From the NCBI GenBank assembly GCA_003577165.1, contig QEUM01000009.1, positions 1 to 64,000 of the forward strand: DNA of 64,000 nucleotides, written 5' to 3'. The stretch's first letter is position 1. Every line of letters starts with the position of its first letter. The notes under the pieces are model-generated. The model had not been told where the DNA came from and did no database searches. It worked only from the letters and a program-made list of their open reading frames with translations. This document shows, in pieces, positions 8,190 to 15,232 of the stretch. The translations under genes were made by a program, and so were the position numbers. This DNA is from Armatimonadota bacterium (GTDB lineage: Bacteria; Armatimonadota; Fimbriimonadia; Fimbriimonadales; ATM1).

Positions 8190-8810
8190 TTAACCGATCT
8201 GAGTCGTCGTCCTGAACAGCTCGCCCTTGAGGCTCTCGAACGTTCGCGCCTGATCGCTGGTCATTACGGCGGCGAGTTTCGCATCGTATCGCACGCGCAA
8301 TTTCTGGATCGGTTCTAACTGCAGCCTTCCGTTGCGCGTTTCGCGGATGAGCGCGAGCAATTCGACTTCCCACTCCCTCAGAATCGCCTCGATGCTCGTG
8401 CGCTGCGCATCCGAGAGTCCCACCTTGTCGGCAAGTTCTTTGTTGCTGAGCGTTGCTGCGCCGTAGACCCACATCCAGATTTCGTCGAGCCGCTTTCTTT
8501 GGCGAACGTTCAGCGTGAGGATGAGATCGCGTTCGACGGCTGCGAGATCGTCAGAGGGGCCAACCGTAATGAGCACCGAGCCGTTCGACTCGCGGGCATA
8601 CGGTTTGAGTTTCTCTCGGATACGCCGGTACTGCTCGCCCGTCAGTTTCAGCGCGTCTCTCACGTCCGGTCTGGCGAGCAGGACCATCTTGCGCGGAACG
8701 ATGATGGTCTCGCGAACGAATTGGCCGTCGATCAACTGAGTGTGGGCGCTTGCCGCTTGGAATGCGGCCAGAAGGACAAGAACCCATCGCCAACTCCTCC
8801 ATCGGCCCAT
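8190..8810 (-). CDS. Exported protein of unknown function, Spy/CpxP-like helical pattern
   Basis: About 206 residues with a clear signal peptide after the ATG at 8810 (MGRWRSWRWVLVLLAAFQAASA). The mature part is helical and repeats the pattern LTxxQxxxIRxxL: KLTGEQYRRIREKLKPYA, LTLNVRQRKRLDEIW, GLSDAQRTSIEAILREWE and MTSDQARTFESLKGEL. This resembles LTxxQ-type periplasmic proteins (Spy/CpxP-like), but membership is inference. The open frame continues about 90 residues upstream, but that part looks noncoding. No operon partner is apparent. Confidence 0.6.
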   Translation of the reverse strand: MGRWRSWRWVLVLLAAFQAASAHTQLIDGQFVRETIIVPRKMVLLARPDVRDALKLTGEQYRRIREKLKPYARESNGSVLITVGPSDDLAAVERDLILTLNVRQRKRLDEIWMWVYGAATLSNKELADKVGLSDAQRTSIEAILREWEVELLALIRETRNGRLQLEPIQKLRVRYDAKLAAVMTSDQARTFESLKGELFRTTTQIG

Positions 8811-9225
8811 GTGATGCAAGGACGGTACCCCAGGCCCGCCTGGTTCGGGAGAGTCAAGGCTGAGATCGTCGACTGGTGTGCCCATGGCCGGCCCTTCCAG
8901 GGGGTAGGGCTTCGCATGCTTGCCGTGACGGCCGAGTATCGGTTCGCATCGAGATTGCAGCGGCTCCGCGTTGTGCGTCTTGGGAACGAGCTTTGCATCC
9001 TGCTCCGAATGGCACAGAGGGAGGACAAAGCGGCGGATGCTAGGGCACTTGTCTACTGAACGGGCTTGCCGCACCTCGGAAGATGCGTCAACTTGTGGTT
9101 GTCAGAAAGCCCACTTTCAAGAGCGATCGAGTGGCAGACGGTCTACCGCCGGGACCGAGGGGCTACGACGGCGGGCGCGTCTGAGCGATGGCAGAAAGAT
9201 CTCGGAATCTTATCGTGGGAAAGGT

Positions 9226-9253
9226 TTGGCGTTTTCGGAAAAGTGTGTTATCT
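9226..9253 (+). promoter_or_regulatory. Candidate sigma-70 promoter of second PEP-CTERM gene
   Basis: TTGGCG (9226-9231) and TTATCT (9248-9253) are separated by 16 bp and lie about 90 bp before the ATG at 9345. Both boxes are imperfect. Confidence 0.4.
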
Positions 9254-9269
9254 TGTAAGCATGCACGAA

Positions 9270-9304
9270 GCCCCGCGGGGCACGTGGCGGGTCGGCGCCG
9301 ACCC
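9270..9304 (+). repeat. Two adjacent perfect palindromes in the leader
   Basis: GCCCCGCGGGGC (9270-9281) and GGGTCGGCGCCGACCC (9289-9304) are both perfect palindromes, seven bases apart, downstream of the likely transcription start and upstream of the PEP-CTERM coding sequence. They could be operators, a structured leader, or a transcriptional roadblock. Confidence 0.6.
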
Positions 9305-9344
9305 GGACGGCACGGCCTCGGCGGGGAAAGGGAGAACGAGAGTC

Positions 9345-10301
9345 ATGACTCGACGCAAATGGGCCACAGTAAGTAGGGCGGGAATCGTTTTGGCTGCGGT
9401 CTTCGCCTGCCAGGCGGCGGCCTCGCTCGGATGGAATGTGGATTTCGACAGCCGGAGTTTGCCTCCCGTGCTGGGGGGTGGCCTGCCTTCGGATTCGTTC
9501 GGCGCAGCGTCAGGGCAGATAGGCCGTTGGAACTACGTACCCGTGACTGGAGGCGAAAGTTGGCCGCTTGTGGACGTATTCGGGAACGCGACCGGGGTGC
9601 AGTACCACGGCGACGGAATGTCGGGCGGAGGGGGCGGCTACAACGACCCGTACAACGTCGGCGACTATAGGCTCCTGATGAACGACTACAATCTGACGGA
9701 GCCGCGAGGGTGGTTCTACCTCACCGGCGTGCCGAACGGCAGGTACCGAGTCTACACGTATGCGGCCCATCCTTTCAGCGCGTACAGGCCCCTGCAAATC
9801 TCACTTTCAGGCGCGGAGACTGGCCAGAATCCGCAGATTGTCACGGGTCCCCTCGTTCCAAATCAGTTTCAACATCTCATCACACATAGCATCCATTACA
9901 TTACGGTGAGCGATGGAACGATCCGCTGGGATCTCGTTAACGAGCCCTGGATGCCGGGGGTACCCATTAATGGATTCCAAGTCGTGCATATACCTGAACC
10001 CGCGAGTCTAATCGCGATGGGAGGAGCGCTGGCAGCGCTCCTGATTAGAAAGGGACGATTTCGTCCGAGAAGGACGAAAGAACAAATTTTGCGCAGGCGC
10101 CTTCGCGCAACCGGGAACGCCCTGGGAGCGCAGGTGGCATCCAACGGCCAGCGGCCCCGACGAGGGCATGGCGGTCTGCAGCGACAAGTTCGGAAATTTC
10201 TACGTCGTGGGAACGACGAGCAATACTTCGTCTACAGAAGATGTCGTCGTGTTGTCCTACGACATCGCCGGCAATTTCCGCTGGCAGCAACACTACGATA
10301 A
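9345..10301 (+). CDS. PEP-CTERM exported protein with an aberrant C-terminal extension
   Basis: A 318-residue protein with signal peptide (KWATVSRAGIVLAAVFACQAAAS) and a secreted beta-type domain. A PEP-CTERM signal starts at about residue 216 (IPEPAS, hydrophobic GALAALLI, basic RKGRFRPRR). Normally the protein would stop there, but it runs on for about 80 Arg/Gln-rich residues. That tail is the out-of-frame reading of a beta-propeller relic (see 10102-10347), so the original stop was probably lost in a deletion or fusion. Whether the tail blocks sorting is unknown. ATG 9345 is preceded by a weak GGGAGAACGAG. Confidence 0.7.
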   Translation: MTRRKWATVSRAGIVLAAVFACQAAASLGWNVDFDSRSLPPVLGGGLPSDSFGAASGQIGRWNYVPVTGGESWPLVDVFGNATGVQYHGDGMSGGGGGYNDPYNVGDYRLLMNDYNLTEPRGWFYLTGVPNGRYRVYTYAAHPFSAYRPLQISLSGAETGQNPQIVTGPLVPNQFQHLITHSIHYITVSDGTIRWDLVNEPWMPGVPINGFQVVHIPEPASLIAMGGALAALLIRKGRFRPRRTKEQILRRRLRATGNALGAQVASNGQRPRRGHGGLQRQVRKFLRRGNDEQYFVYRRCRRVVLRHRRQFPLAATLR

Positions 10302-10347
10302 CCCCGGATTCGCCGCGACAGGAGGGTGGGAATCCTCGTCCTACTAA
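10102..10347 (+). pseudogene. Relic of an SBBP-type beta-propeller repeat protein
   Basis: In the frame of 10147, which differs from that of the gene over it, the DNA reads FAQPGTPWERRW, then SGPDEGMAVCSDKFGNFYVVG, then DVVVLSYDIAGNFRWQQHYD and stops at TAA 10345. The pattern D-x-G-N-x-Y-V-x-G followed by YD-x-x-G-N-x-x-W is characteristic of SBBP/beta-propeller repeats in secreted bacterial proteins. It has no start codon, no signal peptide start and only about one repeat, so it is a broken remnant joined to the 3' end of the PEP-CTERM gene. AFAQ at its front resembles a signal-peptide cleavage end. Confidence 0.6.
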
Positions 10348-10370
10348 TGGAGGCGAGGGCTCCTGCCCTC
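10321..10370 (+). repeat. Two GGAGG...TCCT elements, REP-like
   Basis: Two similar units lie side by side: GGAGGGTGGGAATCCTCGTC (from 10321) and GGAGGCGAGGGCTCCTGCCC (from 10349). The second contains the perfect hairpin GAGGGC-TCCT-GCCCTC (10355-10370). They sit between the relic and the next gene and may be a repetitive extragenic palindromic family or a weak terminator. Confidence 0.35.
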
Positions 10371-10381
10371 TCATACCGAGC

Positions 10382-10894
10382 ATGATCAAAATCCTCACCC
10401 TGGCCCTGTCAATCATCCTGCCGCCCCCGGCCGCAGGACCCGAAATGGAGAAACTCTCGTTCTTCATCGGCGAATGGCGGTCCAACGAGCGAATGACGGC
10501 TCCCGGCCGCGCGCCGATCGAATTCACGCTCGATGGGAAGTACCAGTGGGCGCTCAATTCGACCGCGATCACGATGGACGAGACGCTTCATCTGCCGGAC
10601 GGTGTCGTGTCCCACAACTACATCATTCTCTGGTGGGACGGTCAGGCGAAGAATTACCGAATGATGTGGTTTTCGGAAGGCATGGCCAGACCGCGTGAAT
10701 TCGTTGGCGCGTATGAGGGAGAGAAGCTCGTATTCGTTCACACTCCGGAGGGGGGGAGCGGCTCGGCTCTTCGCATCGTGTACATCCAGAAGTCGCCGAC
10801 CGAATTCGACGCGACGCTCGACATTCAGGTCGAGGGCAAGTGGCAGACGCGAACGGTGGCGAAATACACAAAAAAGGCGACGACGCAACCGTAG
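10382..10894 (+). CDS. DUF1579-like exported protein
   Basis: About 170 residues from ATG 10382, with a signal-peptide-like start (MIKILTLALSIILPPPAAG). The mature part opens with MEKLSFFIGEWRSNERM and continues as a predicted beta barrel: YQWALNSTAITMDE, HNYIILWWDGQAKNYRMMWF and EKLVFVHTPE. This layout (short L..FIGEW.. opening, then antiparallel strands) is that of DUF1579 and lipocalin-like small barrels. Ligand or function is unknown. A frame extending upstream to 10241 is open but is noncoding-like (it overlaps the relic). Confidence 0.6.
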   Translation: MIKILTLALSIILPPPAAGPEMEKLSFFIGEWRSNERMTAPGRAPIEFTLDGKYQWALNSTAITMDETLHLPDGVVSHNYIILWWDGQAKNYRMMWFSEGMARPREFVGAYEGEKLVFVHTPEGGSGSALRIVYIQKSPTEFDATLDIQVEGKWQTRTVAKYTKKATTQP

Positions 10895-10918
10895 TCGCGC
10901 CGTCGCGTGAACGGAGCG

Positions 10919-11563
10919 TTAGGAGCCCACTTTTTCGGGCTGCTTCGTAATCCTCAGGTAAGGCTTCTTCTCGACCCAGCCTTCGGGGAAAAGGTTTTTC
11001 GCCTCCTCATTCGAAACGGAAGGCAGAATAATCACGTCCTCCCCATGTTTCCAGTTGACCGGAGTTGCAACCTTGTTCTTGTCCGTCAGTTGGAGAGCGT
11101 CCACCACTCGCAGAATCTCGTCGAAGTTCCTGCCGGTTGGAGCGGGATACGTGATCGTCAGTCGAAGCTTCTTCTGTGGATCGACGATGAAGACGCTTCG
11201 CACCGTGAAGACGTTGTCTTCGTTGGGGTGGATCATGTTGTATAGGTTTGCGACTTTTCGATCATGATCCGCGATCAGGGGGAAGTTGAGCTTCACGCCC
11301 TGCGTCTCCTCGATGTCGCCGACCCAACCCATGTGGCTTTCGAGCGAATCCACGCTCAGCCCGATGACTTTCACGTTGCGCTTGTCGAACTCGTGCTTCA
11401 ACTTCGCGACGGCTCCGAGTTCCGTCGTGCACACCGGAGTGAAGTCCTTCGGGTGAGAGAACAGTATCACCCAACTGTCGCCTGCGTATTCGTAGAAGTC
11501 GATCGGCCCTGCGGTCGACTCTTGGACGAAGTTCGGTACGGTATCCCCTAATTGAAGTGCCAT
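10919..11563 (-). CDS. 1-Cys peroxiredoxin (Prx6 type)
   Basis: A thiol peroxidase of 214 residues that reduces hydrogen peroxide and alkyl hydroperoxides. The peroxidatic cysteine is in DFTPVCTTELG, within HPKDFTPVC, the Prx6-class signature, and the longer C-terminal domain (RNFDEILRVVDALQLTDKNK, then WKHGEDVIILPS) is typical of this class. No resolving cysteine is seen, in keeping with a 1-Cys mechanism. A strong AAGGAGGG precedes ATG 11563, and TATAAACT (minus strand, 11617-11624) may be its -10. It is convergent with the DUF1579-like gene. Confidence 0.92.
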   Translation of the reverse strand: MALQLGDTVPNFVQESTAGPIDFYEYAGDSWVILFSHPKDFTPVCTTELGAVAKLKHEFDKRNVKVIGLSVDSLESHMGWVGDIEETQGVKLNFPLIADHDRKVANLYNMIHPNEDNVFTVRSVFIVDPQKKLRLTITYPAPTGRNFDEILRVVDALQLTDKNKVATPVNWKHGEDVIILPSVSNEEAKNLFPEGWVEKKPYLRITKQPEKVGS

Positions 11564-11739
11564 AGTTCATACCCTCCTTGCGATCTGCGCCCGGATGGAG
11601 GCGCTTCGCTTGACTAAGTTTATACCTGTCGGTTGCCGGGAGTCGAACGGACGAGGGCGACGCGATGTCGGTCCTGCTCTCCTCAAAGGTCGTCAGGTAC
11701 AGCATCGGCGCTGCCCCTCCGGGCGTCCTTAGGTGAGGA

Positions 11740-12714
11740 ATGGACCTGCGGGAGGTTCGCGAACAACTGGAGGAGGCGTTTGCTCAGAGCAACGTCGGCC
11801 CCGGCGGCGAGCCTCCGCGGCAGCGACCATTTCGAGCCTCCCAGGAGCAAACGATGATCGTTAACTATCTCTCTCTCATCGTGTTCGTCGGCCTGATGGT
11901 CCTCGGCTGGATCGTGTGGGGCGAGGACATGCGACAGGACCCGCCGCACCTTGGAATACCAACGCTTTGGTTCTTAGGCAGCCTATTCGTGTCTCGCGCC
12001 ATCAAGCTCGCGGCCCAATGGGAGCGATCGCTGGTGTTCCGGCTCGGCAAGTTCAGCCGCACTCGTGGGCCCGGCGTGTACCTGGTGATTCCTCTCATCG
12101 AGCAGGTACGGCATGTGGACACGCGCGTGATCGCGGTTGACATCCCTCGACAGGAAGCCATTACGAAAGACAACGTGCCTCTCATGCTCGACGGAGTCGT
12201 TTTCCTGCGCGTGATTAGGCCGGACGAGGCCGTCATCAACGTTCAGGATTACATGATGGCGATGGTGCAGTACGCCCGGTCAGCCTTGCGCGACGTGATC
12301 GGTGGCAGAACGCTCGACGAGGCTCTATCGGACCGCGAGGGGATCGGCCATCAGATCATGGGGATGCTGCGACAAGAGACCGAGCACTGGGGTCTCGAAG
12401 TCGAAGGAATTCGAATTCAAGACATCATCCTGCCCGAGGACCTGAAGAAGGTGATGAGCCGTCAGGCGAGCGCAGAGAGGGAGAAGCGAGCGAACATCAC
12501 GAAATCCGAAGGCGACCGCTTGGCGGCCGAAAACCTCGCGTCGGCGGCTCGCACGATGAAAGCGAGTCCGGGGGCAATGCAACTCAGAACGCTTCAGACG
12601 ATCGACGGACTCGGCCCGACGGCGTCAAACACCGTCGTTCTCGCCGTTCCCGTCGAGATCATGGAACTGGTCGACGCGTTCTCGAAGGCCCGCCAGGGGC
12701 AACTCGAAAGTTAG
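11740..12714 (+). CDS. SPFH/stomatin-family membrane protein (slipin-like)
   Basis: A band-7 protein of 324 residues. After a short N-terminal helix it has one or two hydrophobic segments (residues about 40-85: NYLSLIVFVGLMVLGWIVW, then LWFLGSLFVSRAIKLA). The SPFH domain follows, opening with WERSLVFRLGKFSRTRGPG and IDIPRQ-type strands, and ends in a coiled-coil stretch rich in Glu/Lys (SRQASAEREKRANITKSEGD). Slipins oligomerise at the membrane and often pair with NfeD, which is not adjacent. GGTGAGG just before ATG 11740 supports this start; ATG 11854 is an alternative. Confidence 0.85.
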   Translation: MDLREVREQLEEAFAQSNVGPGGEPPRQRPFRASQEQTMIVNYLSLIVFVGLMVLGWIVWGEDMRQDPPHLGIPTLWFLGSLFVSRAIKLAAQWERSLVFRLGKFSRTRGPGVYLVIPLIEQVRHVDTRVIAVDIPRQEAITKDNVPLMLDGVVFLRVIRPDEAVINVQDYMMAMVQYARSALRDVIGGRTLDEALSDREGIGHQIMGMLRQETEHWGLEVEGIRIQDIILPEDLKKVMSRQASAEREKRANITKSEGDRLAAENLASAARTMKASPGAMQLRTLQTIDGLGPTASNTVVLAVPVEIMELVDAFSKARQGQLES

Positions 12715-13175
12715 TTCGACTTCTCGTCCGGCAACTGTTGCGAACAGACGAACTTCCAACCGGAGGGGCTCTTGCGGAGCGTCTCCGCGAACTTCCCGGT
12801 GAAGGTCATGCGTTCCCACTTGCCGCCCTGCTTGACGAGGAAACTCGCTTCCATCGTCACCCATGCGACGGCTTCCTGCTCGTCCCAGTAGACGTGGTCG
12901 ACGCGGATCTTCGACCGAGGCTCGCGAACGTCCTTAAACGCCTGGAACTCCTTTACGACTTCGGCTCTGTTGTGAACGTTGCCTTCCACGTCAATGCTCA
13001 CGAAGTCTTCCGCAAGCAGAGCGAGCATGCCCTCGATGTCCGCCTTTGCCACCAAGCGATCCCACTTGGTGTACACCGCCTGAACCTCTTTTCGAATCTG
13101 TGGATTCTCGGGTTGGGCGCTTGCAAGGGTCGCGATCAAAGCAGCGAAAAGGCAAAAGAATCTCAGTACCTTCAT
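12711..13175 (-). CDS. Exported SnoaL/DUF4440-like protein
   Basis: A 154-residue protein with a signal peptide (MKVLRFFCLFAALIATLASA) and an NTF2-like domain: helices IRKEVQAVYTKWDRLVAKAD and IEGMLALLAEDFVSID, then strands ending VAWVTMEASFLVKQGG, WERMTFTGKFAETL and GWKFVCSQQLP. Proteins of this fold are small-molecule binding or isomerase-like; function here is unknown. AAAGGAGGA nine bases before ATG 13175 makes the start firm. It overlaps the stomatin-like gene end by 4 bp (convergent). Confidence 0.75.
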   Translation of the reverse strand: MKVLRFFCLFAALIATLASAQPENPQIRKEVQAVYTKWDRLVAKADIEGMLALLAEDFVSIDVEGNVHNRAEVVKEFQAFKDVREPRSKIRVDHVYWDEQEAVAWVTMEASFLVKQGGKWERMTFTGKFAETLRKSPSGWKFVCSQQLPDEKSN

Positions 13176-13224
13176 GAGTTTGGTCCTCCTTTGTGCTCGG
13201 AGCGGCTACGATACCTTTTCGACG

Positions 13225-15072
13225 CTAAGGAGTGATGATGAAGTTCGCCTGGTCGGCTCGCGCCTCCCAAACTCCCCCTGAAATCGGGCCGGCCGGCCTC
13301 CAACTGACCCTTGCGCGGATGAGGCGCGTTCCGGGCTGTACGAAGTTGGAGACGTTCGATGTGATTTCGACCTCGGTCAGTGAATCCGTGCCCGAAGACG
13401 CACGGGCGTCCACAGTTTCATAAAGTCCTGTCGAGAAGTTAAAGAGTTCCAACTTCTGCTGAATGTTCGCTGCCGGAACCGCGGAGACGTGCGATTCCAC
13501 CCTAACGGTTAGCTTGCTTGGCGTCGCGATTTGCGAAACCATCTCGTACCGGAATCGAATCGGCTGATCCTGTGCGCCGACCATGGGTCCGGGCCTCAGC
13601 ACGAGTCTCGCATCGTCGCTGAATCGCAGAGCAGCCAGGTTGCCGCTTTGCTGGAATCCGCGCTCCACGACGAAGTTCGTCGCTAGCCCAAGCGGGATGA
13701 GGCGAACGTGGTAGACGTCCTGTTCGCCGTTGTAAGTGGCGGCGTATGCTGCGTCTGCGCCCGCGTCGTCGGACTCCATGTCGATGTAATCGCCCATCTT
13801 GTTTTGGTTCGGATAGCCGAGGCGGTGGTCGAAATCGGGGCCTACCTGCATGTTCGGCGCCCAAGTGAGTCCGCCGTCGAGAGAGTAAGAGTAGAAGAGC
13901 GCAGAGCGTGTGTTTGACGGGCTCATTCGCGTGTCGTTCCAGATCGCGTCGATGCGACCATTCGGAGCGACTGAGACCGTGCCGAACCAGTGATAGGAGC
14001 CCTGGTTCGCCGGGTTGTCGTTGATGCGGCGAACGTCGCCAAATGTAACGCCGCCGTTCGTGCTGCGCGCGATCATGACGTTCGCCGGGTTTTGGCCGCC
14101 GTCCACTGACGCGAGAACATAGATGTTGCCCGCTGTCGGGCGGTTCGATCGGTCTGCCGCGACCCACACCTGGCCTGCGAGGCCGGCCGGATTCACCGGC
14201 GCGCCAAATAGAACGCAGCCACCGAGGTCGACTTGCGCAGTGACGTCGAATACAGGCGTTTGACCGGCGAACTTCGCGTTCAATGAGCGGTTCACGATGA
14301 AGCATCCGAGCGTGTCTCCGACGCCGACGTGAAACAGATCGCCACCGGAATTGACGTCGAACGTCCCGTAGTAGGGCCTGTCGGGAGTTTCGATTGGATT
14401 CATCCAGGTCGCGCCCGCATCGGTGGATCGGGAGAAGTTGCGCGGATCGTAGTTGCCATAGACGTAAGTCCAGTGCTGGTACATGTGTCCGTTGCCGATC
14501 CCGCCGGTTTTGTCAATCAAGAACCACTGCTTGTCGCCGCCGACGGCGAGGCCGACTTGGTTCCAAGTCGCGCCTCCATCGAGCGAACGCCAGAGATCGC
14601 AGTAGAAACCGTTGTTGTTTCTAAGGCTGAGATAGTAAAAGACGCCGTTGGAGTCGGACTCGAGGACTGGATCGCTTCGGAAGATGCCGTTCTGAAGAAC
14701 GCCTGGAAACCTCCAACTCGCCCCCCCGTTCGTCGTGTAGCCCCACCCGGCCTCTCGGAAGTTCGACGATATGCTGTCGAACTGTCGCCAGCCGACGGCC
14801 ATGCGCAGCCGATTCGTGGGGTCGACGCAGATCGAGGGCTCGTTTGCGGCGTCGCCGACGATGTTGTTCCCGCTGGCGTCCACGTTTACCTGGGTGCTCC
14901 GGAATCCATTGAAGGTGACGCTTCCGCTGGGCGCCGTGAGGGTCGCCGGCGGGGCCGGCGGGTCGGTCCCCTCTTCCCTCAGTTGGGGCAAGAGCCCGGA
15001 CTCCCTTAGCGAATGTCGGCCCGGCGCCTGCAAGAACACGACGGCTGCAGCTGCGAATGCGATGAAAGTCAC
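13225..15072 (-). CDS. Secreted sialidase-like BNR-repeat protein (paralogue A)
   Basis: A 615-residue exported protein starting at GTG 15072, preceded by GGGAGAG, with signal-like AFAAAAVVFLQAPG. The body is a sialidase-fold propeller with several Asp-box-like repeats: TNGGASWRF, LDGGATWNQV, TDAGATWMN, TNGGVTFGD and LDGGLTWAP. ANEPSICVDPTNRLRMAVGW is a frequent opening of such domains. A C-terminal beta sandwich (about residues 480-615) ends WEARADQANFIITP. No arginine triad could be confirmed, so enzymatic activity is uncertain. It is most similar to the neighbouring gene 15233-17086, with nearly colinear sequence. Confidence 0.75.
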   Translation of the reverse strand: MTFIAFAAAAVVFLQAPGRHSLRESGLLPQLREEGTDPPAPPATLTAPSGSVTFNGFRSTQVNVDASGNNIVGDAANEPSICVDPTNRLRMAVGWRQFDSISSNFREAGWGYTTNGGASWRFPGVLQNGIFRSDPVLESDSNGVFYYLSLRNNNGFYCDLWRSLDGGATWNQVGLAVGGDKQWFLIDKTGGIGNGHMYQHWTYVYGNYDPRNFSRSTDAGATWMNPIETPDRPYYGTFDVNSGGDLFHVGVGDTLGCFIVNRSLNAKFAGQTPVFDVTAQVDLGGCVLFGAPVNPAGLAGQVWVAADRSNRPTAGNIYVLASVDGGQNPANVMIARSTNGGVTFGDVRRINDNPANQGSYHWFGTVSVAPNGRIDAIWNDTRMSPSNTRSALFYSYSLDGGLTWAPNMQVGPDFDHRLGYPNQNKMGDYIDMESDDAGADAAYAATYNGEQDVYHVRLIPLGLATNFVVERGFQQSGNLAALRFSDDARLVLRPGPMVGAQDQPIRFRYEMVSQIATPSKLTVRVESHVSAVPAANIQQKLELFNFSTGLYETVDARASSGTDSLTEVEITSNVSNFVQPGTRLIRARVSWRPAGPISGGVWEARADQANFIITP

Positions 15073-15145
15073 CCAAACACTCTCCCGTTGGGGGACGGAT
15101 TCGCCGCGGTGGGACGTTCACCTTCCCGGCAGAATTGCCTGCGCG

Positions 15146-15213
15146 GTCGGGCTGCCTCCGGGAACCCAGCCGTGAGGAGGCAGGAGGAGGCCCGCCGATT
15201 GCGGCAGCCCGAC
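15146..15213. repeat. Inverted repeat between the sialidase-like paralogues
   Basis: GTCGGGCTGCC (15146-15156) and GGCAGCCCGAC (15203-15213) are perfect 11-bp inverted repeats separated by 46 bp in the 160-bp gap between the two paralogues. No T-run follows on either strand. It may be a structured end or leader of the minus-strand transcripts. Confidence 0.45.
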
Positions 15214-15232
15214 GATCCCTTGCGGTTCTGCC

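Larger units (their letters stand above)
8811..9344. other. Intergenic region between divergent exported-protein genes
   Basis: No convincing gene is seen over about 530 bases. The frames open here continue neighbouring frames and lack domain-like composition. The right end contains a probable promoter (9226-9253) and two perfect palindromes (9270-9304). Around 8812-8845 the sequence resembles, in inverted orientation, a stretch inside the upstream PEP-CTERM gene (about 7925-7955). Confidence 0.5.

Noticed and set aside
8499-9059. Plus-strand frame of 186 codons opposite the exported helical protein
   Set aside because: Much of it is antisense to a gene with a clear signal peptide, and the remainder has no domain-like pattern.
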